From the NCBI GenBank assembly GCA_944376235.1, contig CALWCA010000003.1:1-64000 (forward strand): a DNA stretch of 64,000 bases, in the 5' to 3' direction. Shown piece by piece: positions 7,723-15,390 of this stretch (position 1 is the first letter of the stretch; each line of letters begins with the position of its first letter). The notes below the pieces were generated by a model that was not told the DNA's origin, did no database searches, and saw only the letters and a program-made list of their open reading frames with translations. The DNA comes from an uncultured Clostridia bacterium (GTDB lineage Bacteria; Bacillota; Clostridia; Oscillospirales; Feifaniaceae). The position numbers and the translations under genes were made by a program.

Positions 7723-8409
7723 TTGGAAAAAGATGCAGGGAGGAAAGCCTGCCTGCCCCGGTATGCAGGCCTTGCGGTGGACGCCGTTTTGGCAGGTGTG
7801 GCGCTTGGCATTGCCTGCACCGCCAATGTGGCGGTGCGCCCCACCGCGCTGGGGGCGCTGCTCTTTTCGGTGGGCATGTTTACCATTGCAAGCTGCGACA
7901 TGGCGCTGTTTACGGGAAAGCTGTGCTTTTTGCTGGAGAAGACGGGGCCGGGGCTTGCGGAGCTGCTGCTGTGCTGGCTGGGAAATTTGCTTGGCGTGTC
8001 GGCGGTGGGCTACGCGCTGCGCCTGACCAGGCTGGCGCCGGTGATTGCCGCAAGAGCCGCCGTCTTTTGTGAAGAGCGGCTTTGCGACAGAGCGGTCAGC
8101 ATTTTTTTGCTTGGCGTTTTCTGCAACTTTTTGATCTGTATGGGCGTCCAAAACTACAAGCACAAAAGCGACGTGCTGGGACGGTATGTCGGCCTCTTTT
8201 TGAGCGTGACGGTGTTTGTCTCCTGCGGCTATGAGCAGAGCATCGCCGACATGTACTATTTTTCACTGGCCAATTTGTGGGGGGCGGGAGCTCTGCGCGT
8301 GGTGCTGCTGGCCTCCCTGGGGAATTTGGCGGGCGGCCTTTTGATGCCTGCTGCCGCCGGCTGGAAGGAAAAAATAAGCAAGTCCTCAAGCGGGCTGCCG
8401 TCCTTATGA
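7723..8409 (+). CDS. Formate/nitrite transporter (FNT) family channel with Gln in place of the central His
   Basis: 228-residue polytopic protein of the FocA/NirC fold, slightly short for the family (250-280). The second-helix segment ending in DMALFTGK matches the family's ELFTGN, and the late GNLAGG motif is present. The family signature GFEHSxANM reads GYEQSIADM, so the pore His (His209 in FocA) is Gln172. The start is TTG at 7723, nine bases after AAAGGTGAT; no ATG or GTG is available in frame after the upstream stop. It lies 50 bases after the ketopantoate-reductase-like gene and may share its transcript. It probably moves a small monovalent anion such as formate, nitrite or hydrosulfide. 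Confidence 0.82.
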   Translation: MEKDAGRKACLPRYAGLAVDAVLAGVALGIACTANVAVRPTALGALLFSVGMFTIASCDMALFTGKLCFLLEKTGPGLAELLLCWLGNLLGVSAVGYALRLTRLAPVIAARAAVFCEERLCDRAVSIFLLGVFCNFLICMGVQNYKHKSDVLGRYVGLFLSVTVFVSCGYEQSIADMYYFSLANLWGAGALRVVLLASLGNLAGGLLMPAAAGWKEKISKSSSGLPSL

Positions 8410-8603
8410 GAGGGCTGCGTTTTTGGAAACGGGGCGAGGGAAAGCGGCGCCGCAAAGGCATGCCGGTGCGCACCGCCCCTGAAGAGAGGCTTTTGTCAAG
8501 GGGGAAAGCAGCCCTGCTGCAGCCCCTTTGGGGGAGGCCGGGCGATTCAGACAGGCGTTTTCGTCCCGCGTCCGGCTTTTCAAAAGAAATGGGAGGAATG
8601 AAC

Positions 8604-10829
8604 ATGAAAAAGAAACTGTTGTCGGGAGCTCTTGTGATGGCCATGGTGCTCTCACTGGCTGCCGCGACGCCCCTGTCGGCACTGGCCGACGTGACGGGCG
8701 GCGTGGATGTCGCGGGGCTGACGCAGGGAGCCGCCCTGTCGGCCCAGACCAGCTATGTCATTCGCGACTGGGACGGGCTGGTCAGGCTGTCGGAGCTGGT
8801 GGGAGCCGGGATGGACTTTTCCGGCTGCCGCGTTTATTTGACGGTAGACCTCAACGGCACGGGGAAATCCTTTGCCCCGATCGGACTTTACGCCTATCCC
8901 TATGAGACGGCGGTGCCCTTTAACGGCCTGTTTGACGGGCAGGGGCACGTCATCTCCGGCCTGTCCGGCGTGCAGGGCCTGTTCGGCTGCATCGGCAAGG
9001 AGGGCGTGGTGCGCAACCTGACGGTGGATTCCGATTTGGAGGCCGAGAGCTATGTAGGCGGCGTGGCGGTCTATAACTACGGGCTGGTGGAGCGCTGCGT
9101 CAACAAGGGCGACATCTCCAACACCGACAAGACCTCGGCGGCCGGCGGCATGGTGGGCGCCAACTACGGCACGGTGCGCAGCTGCTCCAACGAGGGCACC
9201 ATTTCAGGCCACAAGGTGGGCGGAATGGTCGGCATTCACCCCACCGGCGCCGTCAATCCCGTGGTGGAGATCTGCAACAATTCGGGCATGGTGGACGGCA
9301 CCAGCAATTCGGGCGGCATGGTGGGCGCCAGCATTGTCACGGCGACGGTGCAAAACTGTGAGAATACGGGCTCGGTCAGGGGAGAAGGCGGCATAGGGGG
9401 CATTGTCGGCATGGCCGGCAACACCACGGTGAGAAACTGTGTCAACCACGCCGAAATCGGCGGCACGGGGGACATGGGCGGCATTGTTGGAACCGCTGTC
9501 TACGGCTCTGCCATTTACAACTGCTACAGCAGCGGCCGCGCCGAGGGAATCGGAAGAGCGGGCGGCCTTGTGGGCCAAAAGGCCGATGGGATCCTCCAAA
9601 ACTGCTATTGGCTCAACGACATCACAGGGGCGCCGGCCCTTGGCATGAGCGACGCTGTGGGATACGACTACAATTCGGTGCAGACCGTCAACTGCAGCGC
9701 CTTTGACTTTGACAGGGCGCTGTGGTCGCCCTCCGGCACCAACGGCGTGTTTATGGGAGAGGCAAACTCCGGCATGGTTTATACCGAGCTTACGCAGGCG
9801 CTCAACGGCTGGGTGCAGTCCTACGCACGGCAGACCTGTTTTCGCTGGGAGCTTGACACCGCGAAAAGCAACTACCCGTCGCTGCTCGAGCAGGCCATCA
9901 CGCCCTCGGCCACGCCCGCAACGGGGGGCTATGGCGGCAGCGTGAGCGTCGCGCTGGAGAGCGATACGCAGGGGGCGGCCATCTACTATACGGTGGACGG
10001 CAGCACGCCGACCTTGTCTTCCGCGCGCTATACCGGCCGCATCCTGATTTCACAGACCACAACGCTCAAGGCCATGGCGGTTCAGACCGGGATGGAAAAC
10101 AGCCCCGTCATGACCGAGATTTACACCGTGACCGAGGGCGCGGATGAGACCCTTTCGCCCGGCATGGTGGCTCTTCGCACCGAAGGGGAGCGGCAGATCG
10201 TGGTGCGCAAGTCCCTGGTGCAAAACGGGAAAATCAGCGTGCCGGACGGCGACGTCACGGGCCTTTCCGCCGCAGACCTGGGCAAGAGCTTTGCCGACAC
10301 CGACGGTCACTGGTGTGCCGATGCCGTGGCCTTTGTGACGGCGCGCAATCTCTTTTTGGGGGTCAGCGAGACCGAGTTTGCGCCTGACAGCGCCATGACG
10401 CGCGGCATGCTGGTCACGGTGATGCACCGTCTGGAGGACGAGCCGCAGGGACAGGGGGAGAGCTTTTCCGACGTGCCTGCCGGGGCCTATTATGAAAACG
10501 GCGTGCGCTGGGCAAGCGGCACGGGGCTTGTCGCCGGCGTGGGAGAGGGCCTGTTCATGCCGGACAGCCCCATCACCCGGGAGCAGATGATCACCATTCT
10601 CTACCGCTATGCTGTTTCGCAGGGGTATGACGTGTCGCAGGCTGCGGATCTTTCGGACTATGCCGACGCGTCGGAGCTGTCGGACTATGCGCAGGATGCA
10701 ATGAAGTGGGCTGTTGGAAGCGGCATCTTTTTCAGCGAGAGCGGGGAGCTTGACGCAAGAGACAATGCAACGCGTGCGCAGGTGGCCCAAATGCTCATGA
10801 ATTTCGGCATCCGTTACTGGGCCGGTTGA
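8604..10829 (+). CDS. Secreted GLUG-repeat protein with chitobiase-C-like and three SLH domains
   Basis: 741-residue surface protein. A signal peptide covers residues 1-29. About residues 115-365 hold repeated GGMVG/GGIVG plus NxG units of the GLUG type, predicted to form a beta-helix as in adhesins and IgA-protease-like proteins. Residues about 431-509 resemble the chitobiase/beta-hexosaminidase C-terminal domain (IYYTVDGSTPT). Three S-layer homology modules start near 562, 620 and 682; such modules anchor proteins to cell-wall secondary polymers. The ATG at 8604 follows GGGAGG with seven bases; ATGs at 8589 and 8598 are in frame but badly spaced. Role as a surface structure or adhesin is inference. 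Confidence 0.9.
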   Translation: MKKKLLSGALVMAMVLSLAAATPLSALADVTGGVDVAGLTQGAALSAQTSYVIRDWDGLVRLSELVGAGMDFSGCRVYLTVDLNGTGKSFAPIGLYAYPYETAVPFNGLFDGQGHVISGLSGVQGLFGCIGKEGVVRNLTVDSDLEAESYVGGVAVYNYGLVERCVNKGDISNTDKTSAAGGMVGANYGTVRSCSNEGTISGHKVGGMVGIHPTGAVNPVVEICNNSGMVDGTSNSGGMVGASIVTATVQNCENTGSVRGEGGIGGIVGMAGNTTVRNCVNHAEIGGTGDMGGIVGTAVYGSAIYNCYSSGRAEGIGRAGGLVGQKADGILQNCYWLNDITGAPALGMSDAVGYDYNSVQTVNCSAFDFDRALWSPSGTNGVFMGEANSGMVYTELTQALNGWVQSYARQTCFRWELDTAKSNYPSLLEQAITPSATPATGGYGGSVSVALESDTQGAAIYYTVDGSTPTLSSARYTGRILISQTTTLKAMAVQTGMENSPVMTEIYTVTEGADETLSPGMVALRTEGERQIVVRKSLVQNGKISVPDGDVTGLSAADLGKSFADTDGHWCADAVAFVTARNLFLGVSETEFAPDSAMTRGMLVTVMHRLEDEPQGQGESFSDVPAGAYYENGVRWASGTGLVAGVGEGLFMPDSPITREQMITILYRYAVSQGYDVSQAADLSDYADASELSDYAQDAMKWAVGSGIFFSESGELDARDNATRAQVAQMLMNFGIRYWAG

Positions 10830-10855
10830 CAAGAAACAGCCGCTTTTGTTACACT
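10826..10855 (+). promoter_or_regulatory. Promoter of the 97-residue gene, overlapping the previous stop codon
   Basis: Consensus TTGACA at 10826-10831 shares bases with the TGA stop of the SLH protein. TACACT at 10850-10855 follows after 18 bases. The next start codon is 94 bases downstream. Confidence 0.7.
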
Positions 10856-10948
10856 GTTATGTGGAAGGCCCGCGCAGGGGACGGTATTGCCCGGCTGCCC
10901 GGGCCGACAGGGACAATAGAAATCACGAAACGAAAGAAGGAACTGCCC

Positions 10949-11242
10949 ATGCCCAGCTATCTGGACGAAGATATCGAAAAGAAACTGTTTACCATTCTCC
11001 ACAAGAAATATCCCGAGCGGTGCGGCGAGATTTCCGAGACCAATCAGTGGGAAGCGAAGGTTGAGGGAATGCGCGGTGTTTCGGTCGGCGAGGGCGTAAT
11101 GGTCTTTGCACGCGGGGAAGGCCATGTGACCGAAGTTGGGGACGGTTATGCCATGATTTTGCTGACGGATCGCAGGGATGCGCCTCATCCCGGGGATGAG
11201 GTTGTCTCCACGGGCAAGCCGGCGGAGGGCTTCGAAGGCTGA
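10949..11242 (+). CDS. Hypothetical protein, 97 residues
   Basis: A soluble, acidic small protein that I do not recognise. The first part is helical and charged; the middle has Gly/Val-rich short strands (GVSVGEGVMVFARGEGHV) that suggest a small beta domain. No cysteine pairs beyond a single Cys and no signal peptide are visible. ATG 10949 is preceded by AAAGAAGG. It has its own promoter and another promoter lies just after it, so it is probably transcribed alone or with the next membrane gene by read-through. Confidence 0.7.
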   Translation: MPSYLDEDIEKKLFTILHKKYPERCGEISETNQWEAKVEGMRGVSVGEGVMVFARGEGHVTEVGDGYAMILLTDRRDAPHPGDEVVSTGKPAEGFEG

Positions 11243-11277
11243 CCGGGACCCGCAGGGCATGTGTGCCTGCAAGCGCT

Positions 11278-11305
11278 TTGAACGGGGCTTTTGAGCTGGT
11301 ACACT
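11278..11305 (+). promoter_or_regulatory. Promoter of the small membrane protein gene
   Basis: TTGAAC at 11278-11283, a 16-base spacer and TACACT at 11300-11305. The start codon is at 11348. Confidence 0.6.
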
Positions 11306-11347
11306 CTTCTTTCCGGGGAAGAGAAAAAACCTTTGTGTCCGGAGGGG

Positions 11348-11752
11348 ATGAGCATGCGGCTTTGGAAAACGCTTCCGATTACGAGCGAGGATTGGTACAG
11401 CAGAACGGTTGCGGCCTGCTCTTACCTTGGCCTTTTGCTGATGCCGGCCCTGTATGCGTCGAGGGACGACGACTATATCGCCTTCCATGCAAATCAGGGG
11501 CTGACGATGCTGCTGGCCGAGGCTGTCTATGTGCTGCTGCTTTTGGCGGCGGGACGGGCGGGGTTCCTGCTGCTGCCGTGGCAGTATTACCGCAAATGGA
11601 CGCTGCTTTTGCGGTGGGCGCTGCTTGCCCCTGCGCCCTTTTGCCTGCTGGGTGTGGTGCGGGCGATGAGGGGCAAGGCGACGACCATGCCCATCATCGG
11701 CTGGATTCGCCTGCTGCGGGGCTCTCCCGCTCTCAAAGAGAAAAAGCAATGA
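11348..11752 (+). CDS. Small integral membrane protein (DUF4870/Tic20-like)
   Basis: 134 residues with about three or four membrane helices. The loop DDDYIAFHANQGLTMLL after the first helix resembles the conserved F-H-x-x-Q-G motif of DUF4870/Tic20-like membrane proteins, which have no settled function in bacteria. The ATG at 11348 has GGAGGGG directly upstream with short spacing; a second ATG two codons later (11354) has better spacing and could be the true start. It is followed by two terminators. Confidence 0.7.
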   Translation: MSMRLWKTLPITSEDWYSRTVAACSYLGLLLMPALYASRDDDYIAFHANQGLTMLLAEAVYVLLLLAAGRAGFLLLPWQYYRKWTLLLRWALLAPAPFCLLGVVRAMRGKATTMPIIGWIRLLRGSPALKEKKQ

Positions 11753-11760
11753 AAAAGAAG

Positions 11761-11796
11761 AAGACGGGCGCAGAGAAACCCTTGCGCCCGTCTTGT
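11761..11796 (+). terminator. Rho-independent terminator after the small membrane gene
   Basis: 12-base perfect arms (11761-11772 and 11783-11794) separated by ten bases, followed by a T-rich stretch (GTTCTTT). Confidence 0.85.
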
Positions 11797-11824
11797 TCTT
11801 TATCAAGACAAACGTTTCTAAAAG

Positions 11825-11849
11825 GCGGGGTGGCACCCGCTTTTTTTTT
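11825..11849 (+). terminator. Second short terminator with nine T
   Basis: GCGGG (11825-11829) pairs with CCCGC (11836-11840), followed by nine T at 11841-11849. It lies 30 bases after the first terminator and insulates addBA from upstream transcription. Confidence 0.75.
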
Positions 11850-12048
11850 GAGGCGTTTTCCATTGGAGAACGTCTTAAAACATGCCTTTTTGATGGCAGT
11901 GCGGCAAAAGGGAACGGGGCTGTTTTTTACAGGGTGAAGCGGACTTTGAAAAAAGAGAGAGGGGGCTTTGGAAAGGCAAAAGCTTTTTCTTTTCCGGGGC
12001 CGGCGGATGTGGTAAAATAGCAGCAAGAGGAAAGGGGGCGTTGAGGCC

Positions 12049-15000
12049 TTGCTGCAACTGGTGTATGGAATGCCCGGGACAAACCGCAACCATGCGTTGG
12101 CGCAGGAGCTTTTCAAACGGAAGGGGAATCGGCCCTGTTTGGTGCTGGTGCCAGAGCAGCTGTCGGTCACGATGGAGCGCCGGCTGCTGGAAGAGCTTGG
12201 GGACGAGCTCTCGCTTTGGGTGGAGGTGCTCAGCTTCCGGCGGCTCCCCGACTATGTGTTTGACCGGCTGGGCGGCCGCGCACGTCAAACGCTCAGCGAG
12301 GGAGGCGTGCGCATTTTGCTCTCCGGCGTGCTGAGCCCGCTTCGCCCCGATTTGCGCCACTTCGGGCAGCTTTCGCAAAAGGCCGATTTCATTGAGCTGC
12401 TGCGCGCCCAGTTTCAGGAATTTGCGGCCTATGAGACCGATGCCGACGAGCTGATGGAGCTGTCGTGCCGTCTTCCCGAGAAGGAACTGGGAGATAAGCT
12501 GCACGATTTGGCGCTGCTGTATCAGGCCATGCTGGGCCGCATGAGCGAGAACAAAAGCGCTGAGTTTGCACTGGATGCCGCCTGTGATTTGCTCAGGCAA
12601 AGCAACCTCTTTTCGGGTACGGATGTGTTTTTGTGGCATTTCAAGGGCTTTACGCCGCAGGAGCTTGCGGCCGTTGAACTCATGCTGGCCTCGGGCAGCA
12701 CGGTGACGGTTTGCCTGCTTGGAGAGCAGGAGGGCGAATCGGAACTCTTTGCCCCCTGCCGCACGACGGCGCGGCAGCTGCGCTCCATGGCGCAGGAGGT
12801 GGGGTGCGGGCTGCTGGAGGAGCGGACGCTGACCGAGACACAGCCGCACAGTGCGGAATTGGCGTATCTGGAGCGGCATCTTTTTCAGGAGCAGCGCGCC
12901 GCGTCCTGGGAGCAGCCCACACAGGATTTGAAGGTGGCAAGGGCCATGACGCAGACGGCGCAGGCCGAATATATTGCGGCACGGATCTGCATGCTGGCGC
13001 AGCAGGGCTGCCGTTGGCGGGAAATGGCCGTTGTGGTTCGGGAAACGCCTCAAAGCGGCATTCTGGAAGCCGCCTTTCGAAAGTTTGGCATTCCCTTTCA
13101 AATGGACAGCAGAGGATATCTGGCAGACAAGCCGCTTGCGGCGCTGCTTTTTTCGGCCATTCAGGTGGTGACGGGAGGCTATGTATGCGACGATGTGATG
13201 GCCTATCTCAAGACGGGGATGGCCGGCCTGAGCATGGACGAGGTGGATCGTCTGGAGAGCTACGCTTCGGCGTGGGAGCTGCGCGGACGGCGCTGGACGG
13301 CGCCCTTCTCCCTGCACCCCGACGGGTTTGACGGGGTTTTTGACGAGCAGGCAAGAAAGCGCCTCTGGCGGCTCGAACAGCTGCGCCTTCGTGCCGTCGC
13401 GCCCCTGGAACGGCTGTGCGAGAGCCTGAGGCAGGGCGGCGCCCACAACATTTCCTGCGCGTTGTACGCGCTGCTTGAGGATGTCGGTGTGCAGGGGCAG
13501 CTTGAGGCGCTCACCCAGCGCGCGAGGGCGGCGGGAGAGGAGGCGCAGGCGCTGGAATACGAGCAGACATACGAAACCGTCATCTCCCTGCTGGAACAGA
13601 TGGAGGCGCTGGCCGAGCCTGAGGTGACGGCCCCGCGCTATGCCGAGCTGCTGCGGCTTGCGGCGTCGCAGAGCCGCCTTGGCATCATTCCGGCGACGCT
13701 CGACTGCGTACTTGTGCTGGGAGCGGACCGGGTCATGCCCGGTATGGTGAAGCACGCCTTTGTCATGGATTTCACGCAGGACTCTTTTCCAAAGGCTGTG
13801 GCGCAGGAGGGGCTTTTGAGTGAGCGGGACAGGCAGAGCCTGCGCAGCCACCAGGTGTCGCTCTCGGCCTCCGGCGAGCAGGAGGCCTTGGAGGAGAGCT
13901 ATTACGCCTATGTGGCCATGATGGCGCCCACACAGACGCTCACGCTGACCTATTCCCTGCAGGAGGGCGGGGAGCAAAAGCGCCCTTCCCCCTATCTCAT
14001 GGCCATCAAGAGCCTGTTTCCCGGGCTGACGCAGGTGGATGTGGAGGCGTGGAGCAGGACGCCGGAGTCCATTTGTGCGCCGGCCCAGGCCCTGGAGCGC
14101 TTTTTGTCCCTGCAGGAGGGAGACCCGTTGAAACAGCCCCTGAAAGAGGCGCTGCTTCGGGACGGGGAAATGAAACAGCGCCTGCTGCGCATGGAAGAGG
14201 CAATTGCGAAAACGGGCGAAAACCCGGCCTTTTCCGACCCCGCCCTGGCAAGGACGCTTTATGGCCACGGCCGGGCAATTTCTCCGACCTCTTTGGAAAA
14301 ATATTCCCAGTGCCCCTTTTCGCATTTTTGTCGGTATGGGCTTTCTCTCAAGCCAAAGAAAAAGCATGTGTTTGACGCGCTGCAGGCAGGGACCTTCCTG
14401 CACCGGGTGATGGAGCTTTTTTTCAAGGGGCTTTCGGAGCAGGAGAGGAAAACCCTGTCGCAGCAGCAGATCCGCGAGCGGGTGGACGCTGCAATTTCAA
14501 AGTATGTGCAGGAGTGCCTGCCCGACTACGACCAGAGGGAAGCCCGTTTTCAAAGGCTCTTTGAGCGCCTGCACCAGATCCTTTATCATACGGTCAGCGT
14601 CTTGCTCGACGAGCTGAAAAACAGCGACTTTGTGCCCATGGATTTCGAGCTTTCGGTTGGCGGCGACATCCCCCCTCTGACCATCGGGGAGGGAGACGAC
14701 GGGGTGCTGGTTCGCGGGAAAATAGACCGTGTTGACGGCCTGCGCCGGCCCGAGGGGCTCTATCTGCGCGTTGTGGATTACAAATCGGGCAAAAAGCGCA
14801 TGGACTATGCCGAGATTTGCCAGGGCATCGGCCTTCAAACGCTGCTCTATCTGCTGGCCCTGCTCAAAAACGGGGAGGGACGCTACGGGGAAACGCTGCT
14901 TCCGGCAGGGGTGGTCTACGTTCCGGTGCGCCTTGACGTTGTATCGGCTGACAGCAGGGAGATTTCCGAGGGCGAGCTGCGGGCCAGGCGAAAGCCGCGC

Positions 15001-15390
15001 CGAAACGGGCTGCTGCTTGCAGACGAGCAGCTTTTGAAGGCCATGGACAAAAGCGGCGCCTATGATTATTTGCCGGTGGCCGCAAAAAAGAAGGATCAGG
15101 AGCTGCTCATTGACTGGAAAGCCTCTTCGCTGGCATCTTTGCCGCAGATGGAGACGCTCATGCAGTATATGGAGCATGTTCTGCAGCAGACGGCGCAGGC
15201 GCTGCGCGAGGGGGGCGTTTCCATTGACCCCGTGCGCAGCCTCTCGCCGGACGGGGTCGACGCCTGCCGGTTTTGCGAGATGCGGGCGGTGTGCCGCTTT
15301 GAAGGGCAGCCGCGAGTGCTTTCTCCCATGGGTGCAGCGCAGTTTTGGGAGTGGATCACGGCCAAAGAGGGGGGGAACGCGCATGAGTGA
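12049..15390 (+). CDS. addB: ATP-dependent helicase/nuclease subunit B (AddB)
   Basis: 1113-residue AddB, the partner of AddA in the double-strand-break processing complex that replaces RecBCD in Firmicutes. The C-terminal RecB-type nuclease domain has the catalytic DYKSG motif (Asp910, Lys912). The four Fe-S cysteines are visible: Cys755 in YSQCPF and Cys1073, Cys1076 and Cys1082 near the end. The N-terminal P loop is degenerate: residues 7-14 read GMPGTNRN where G-x4-G-K-S/T is expected. The TTG start at 12049 follows AAAGGGGG; no ATG is nearby. A TAAAAT near 12013 may be the -10 box. It overlaps addA by eight bases. Confidence 0.95.
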   Translation: MLQLVYGMPGTNRNHALAQELFKRKGNRPCLVLVPEQLSVTMERRLLEELGDELSLWVEVLSFRRLPDYVFDRLGGRARQTLSEGGVRILLSGVLSPLRPDLRHFGQLSQKADFIELLRAQFQEFAAYETDADELMELSCRLPEKELGDKLHDLALLYQAMLGRMSENKSAEFALDAACDLLRQSNLFSGTDVFLWHFKGFTPQELAAVELMLASGSTVTVCLLGEQEGESELFAPCRTTARQLRSMAQEVGCGLLEERTLTETQPHSAELAYLERHLFQEQRAASWEQPTQDLKVARAMTQTAQAEYIAARICMLAQQGCRWREMAVVVRETPQSGILEAAFRKFGIPFQMDSRGYLADKPLAALLFSAIQVVTGGYVCDDVMAYLKTGMAGLSMDEVDRLESYASAWELRGRRWTAPFSLHPDGFDGVFDEQARKRLWRLEQLRLRAVAPLERLCESLRQGGAHNISCALYALLEDVGVQGQLEALTQRARAAGEEAQALEYEQTYETVISLLEQMEALAEPEVTAPRYAELLRLAASQSRLGIIPATLDCVLVLGADRVMPGMVKHAFVMDFTQDSFPKAVAQEGLLSERDRQSLRSHQVSLSASGEQEALEESYYAYVAMMAPTQTLTLTYSLQEGGEQKRPSPYLMAIKSLFPGLTQVDVEAWSRTPESICAPAQALERFLSLQEGDPLKQPLKEALLRDGEMKQRLLRMEEAIAKTGENPAFSDPALARTLYGHGRAISPTSLEKYSQCPFSHFCRYGLSLKPKKKHVFDALQAGTFLHRVMELFFKGLSEQERKTLSQQQIRERVDAAISKYVQECLPDYDQREARFQRLFERLHQILYHTVSVLLDELKNSDFVPMDFELSVGGDIPPLTIGEGDDGVLVRGKIDRVDGLRRPEGLYLRVVDYKSGKKRMDYAEICQGIGLQTLLYLLALLKNGEGRYGETLLPAGVVYVPVRLDVVSADSREISEGELRARRKPRRNGLLLADEQLLKAMDKSGAYDYLPVAAKKKDQELLIDWKASSLASLPQMETLMQYMEHVLQQTAQALREGGVSIDPVRSLSPDGVDACRFCEMRAVCRFEGQPRVLSPMGAAQFWEWITAKEGGNAHE

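Noticed and set aside
11821-11849. GGGTGGCACC resembling a T-box antiterminator before addB
   Set aside because: The upstream 200 bases are coding sequence with a terminator, there is no specifier stem, and addB is not a T-box target. The short hairpin plus nine T is a plain terminator.
11875-14403. 842-codon open frame opposite addB
   Set aside because: Antisense shadow of addB; no start signals and no recognisable domain.
15062-15382. 107-codon upstream extension of the addA frame
   Set aside because: It lies inside addB. The ATG at 15383 starts the conserved AddA sequence and overlaps the addB stop in the usual way.
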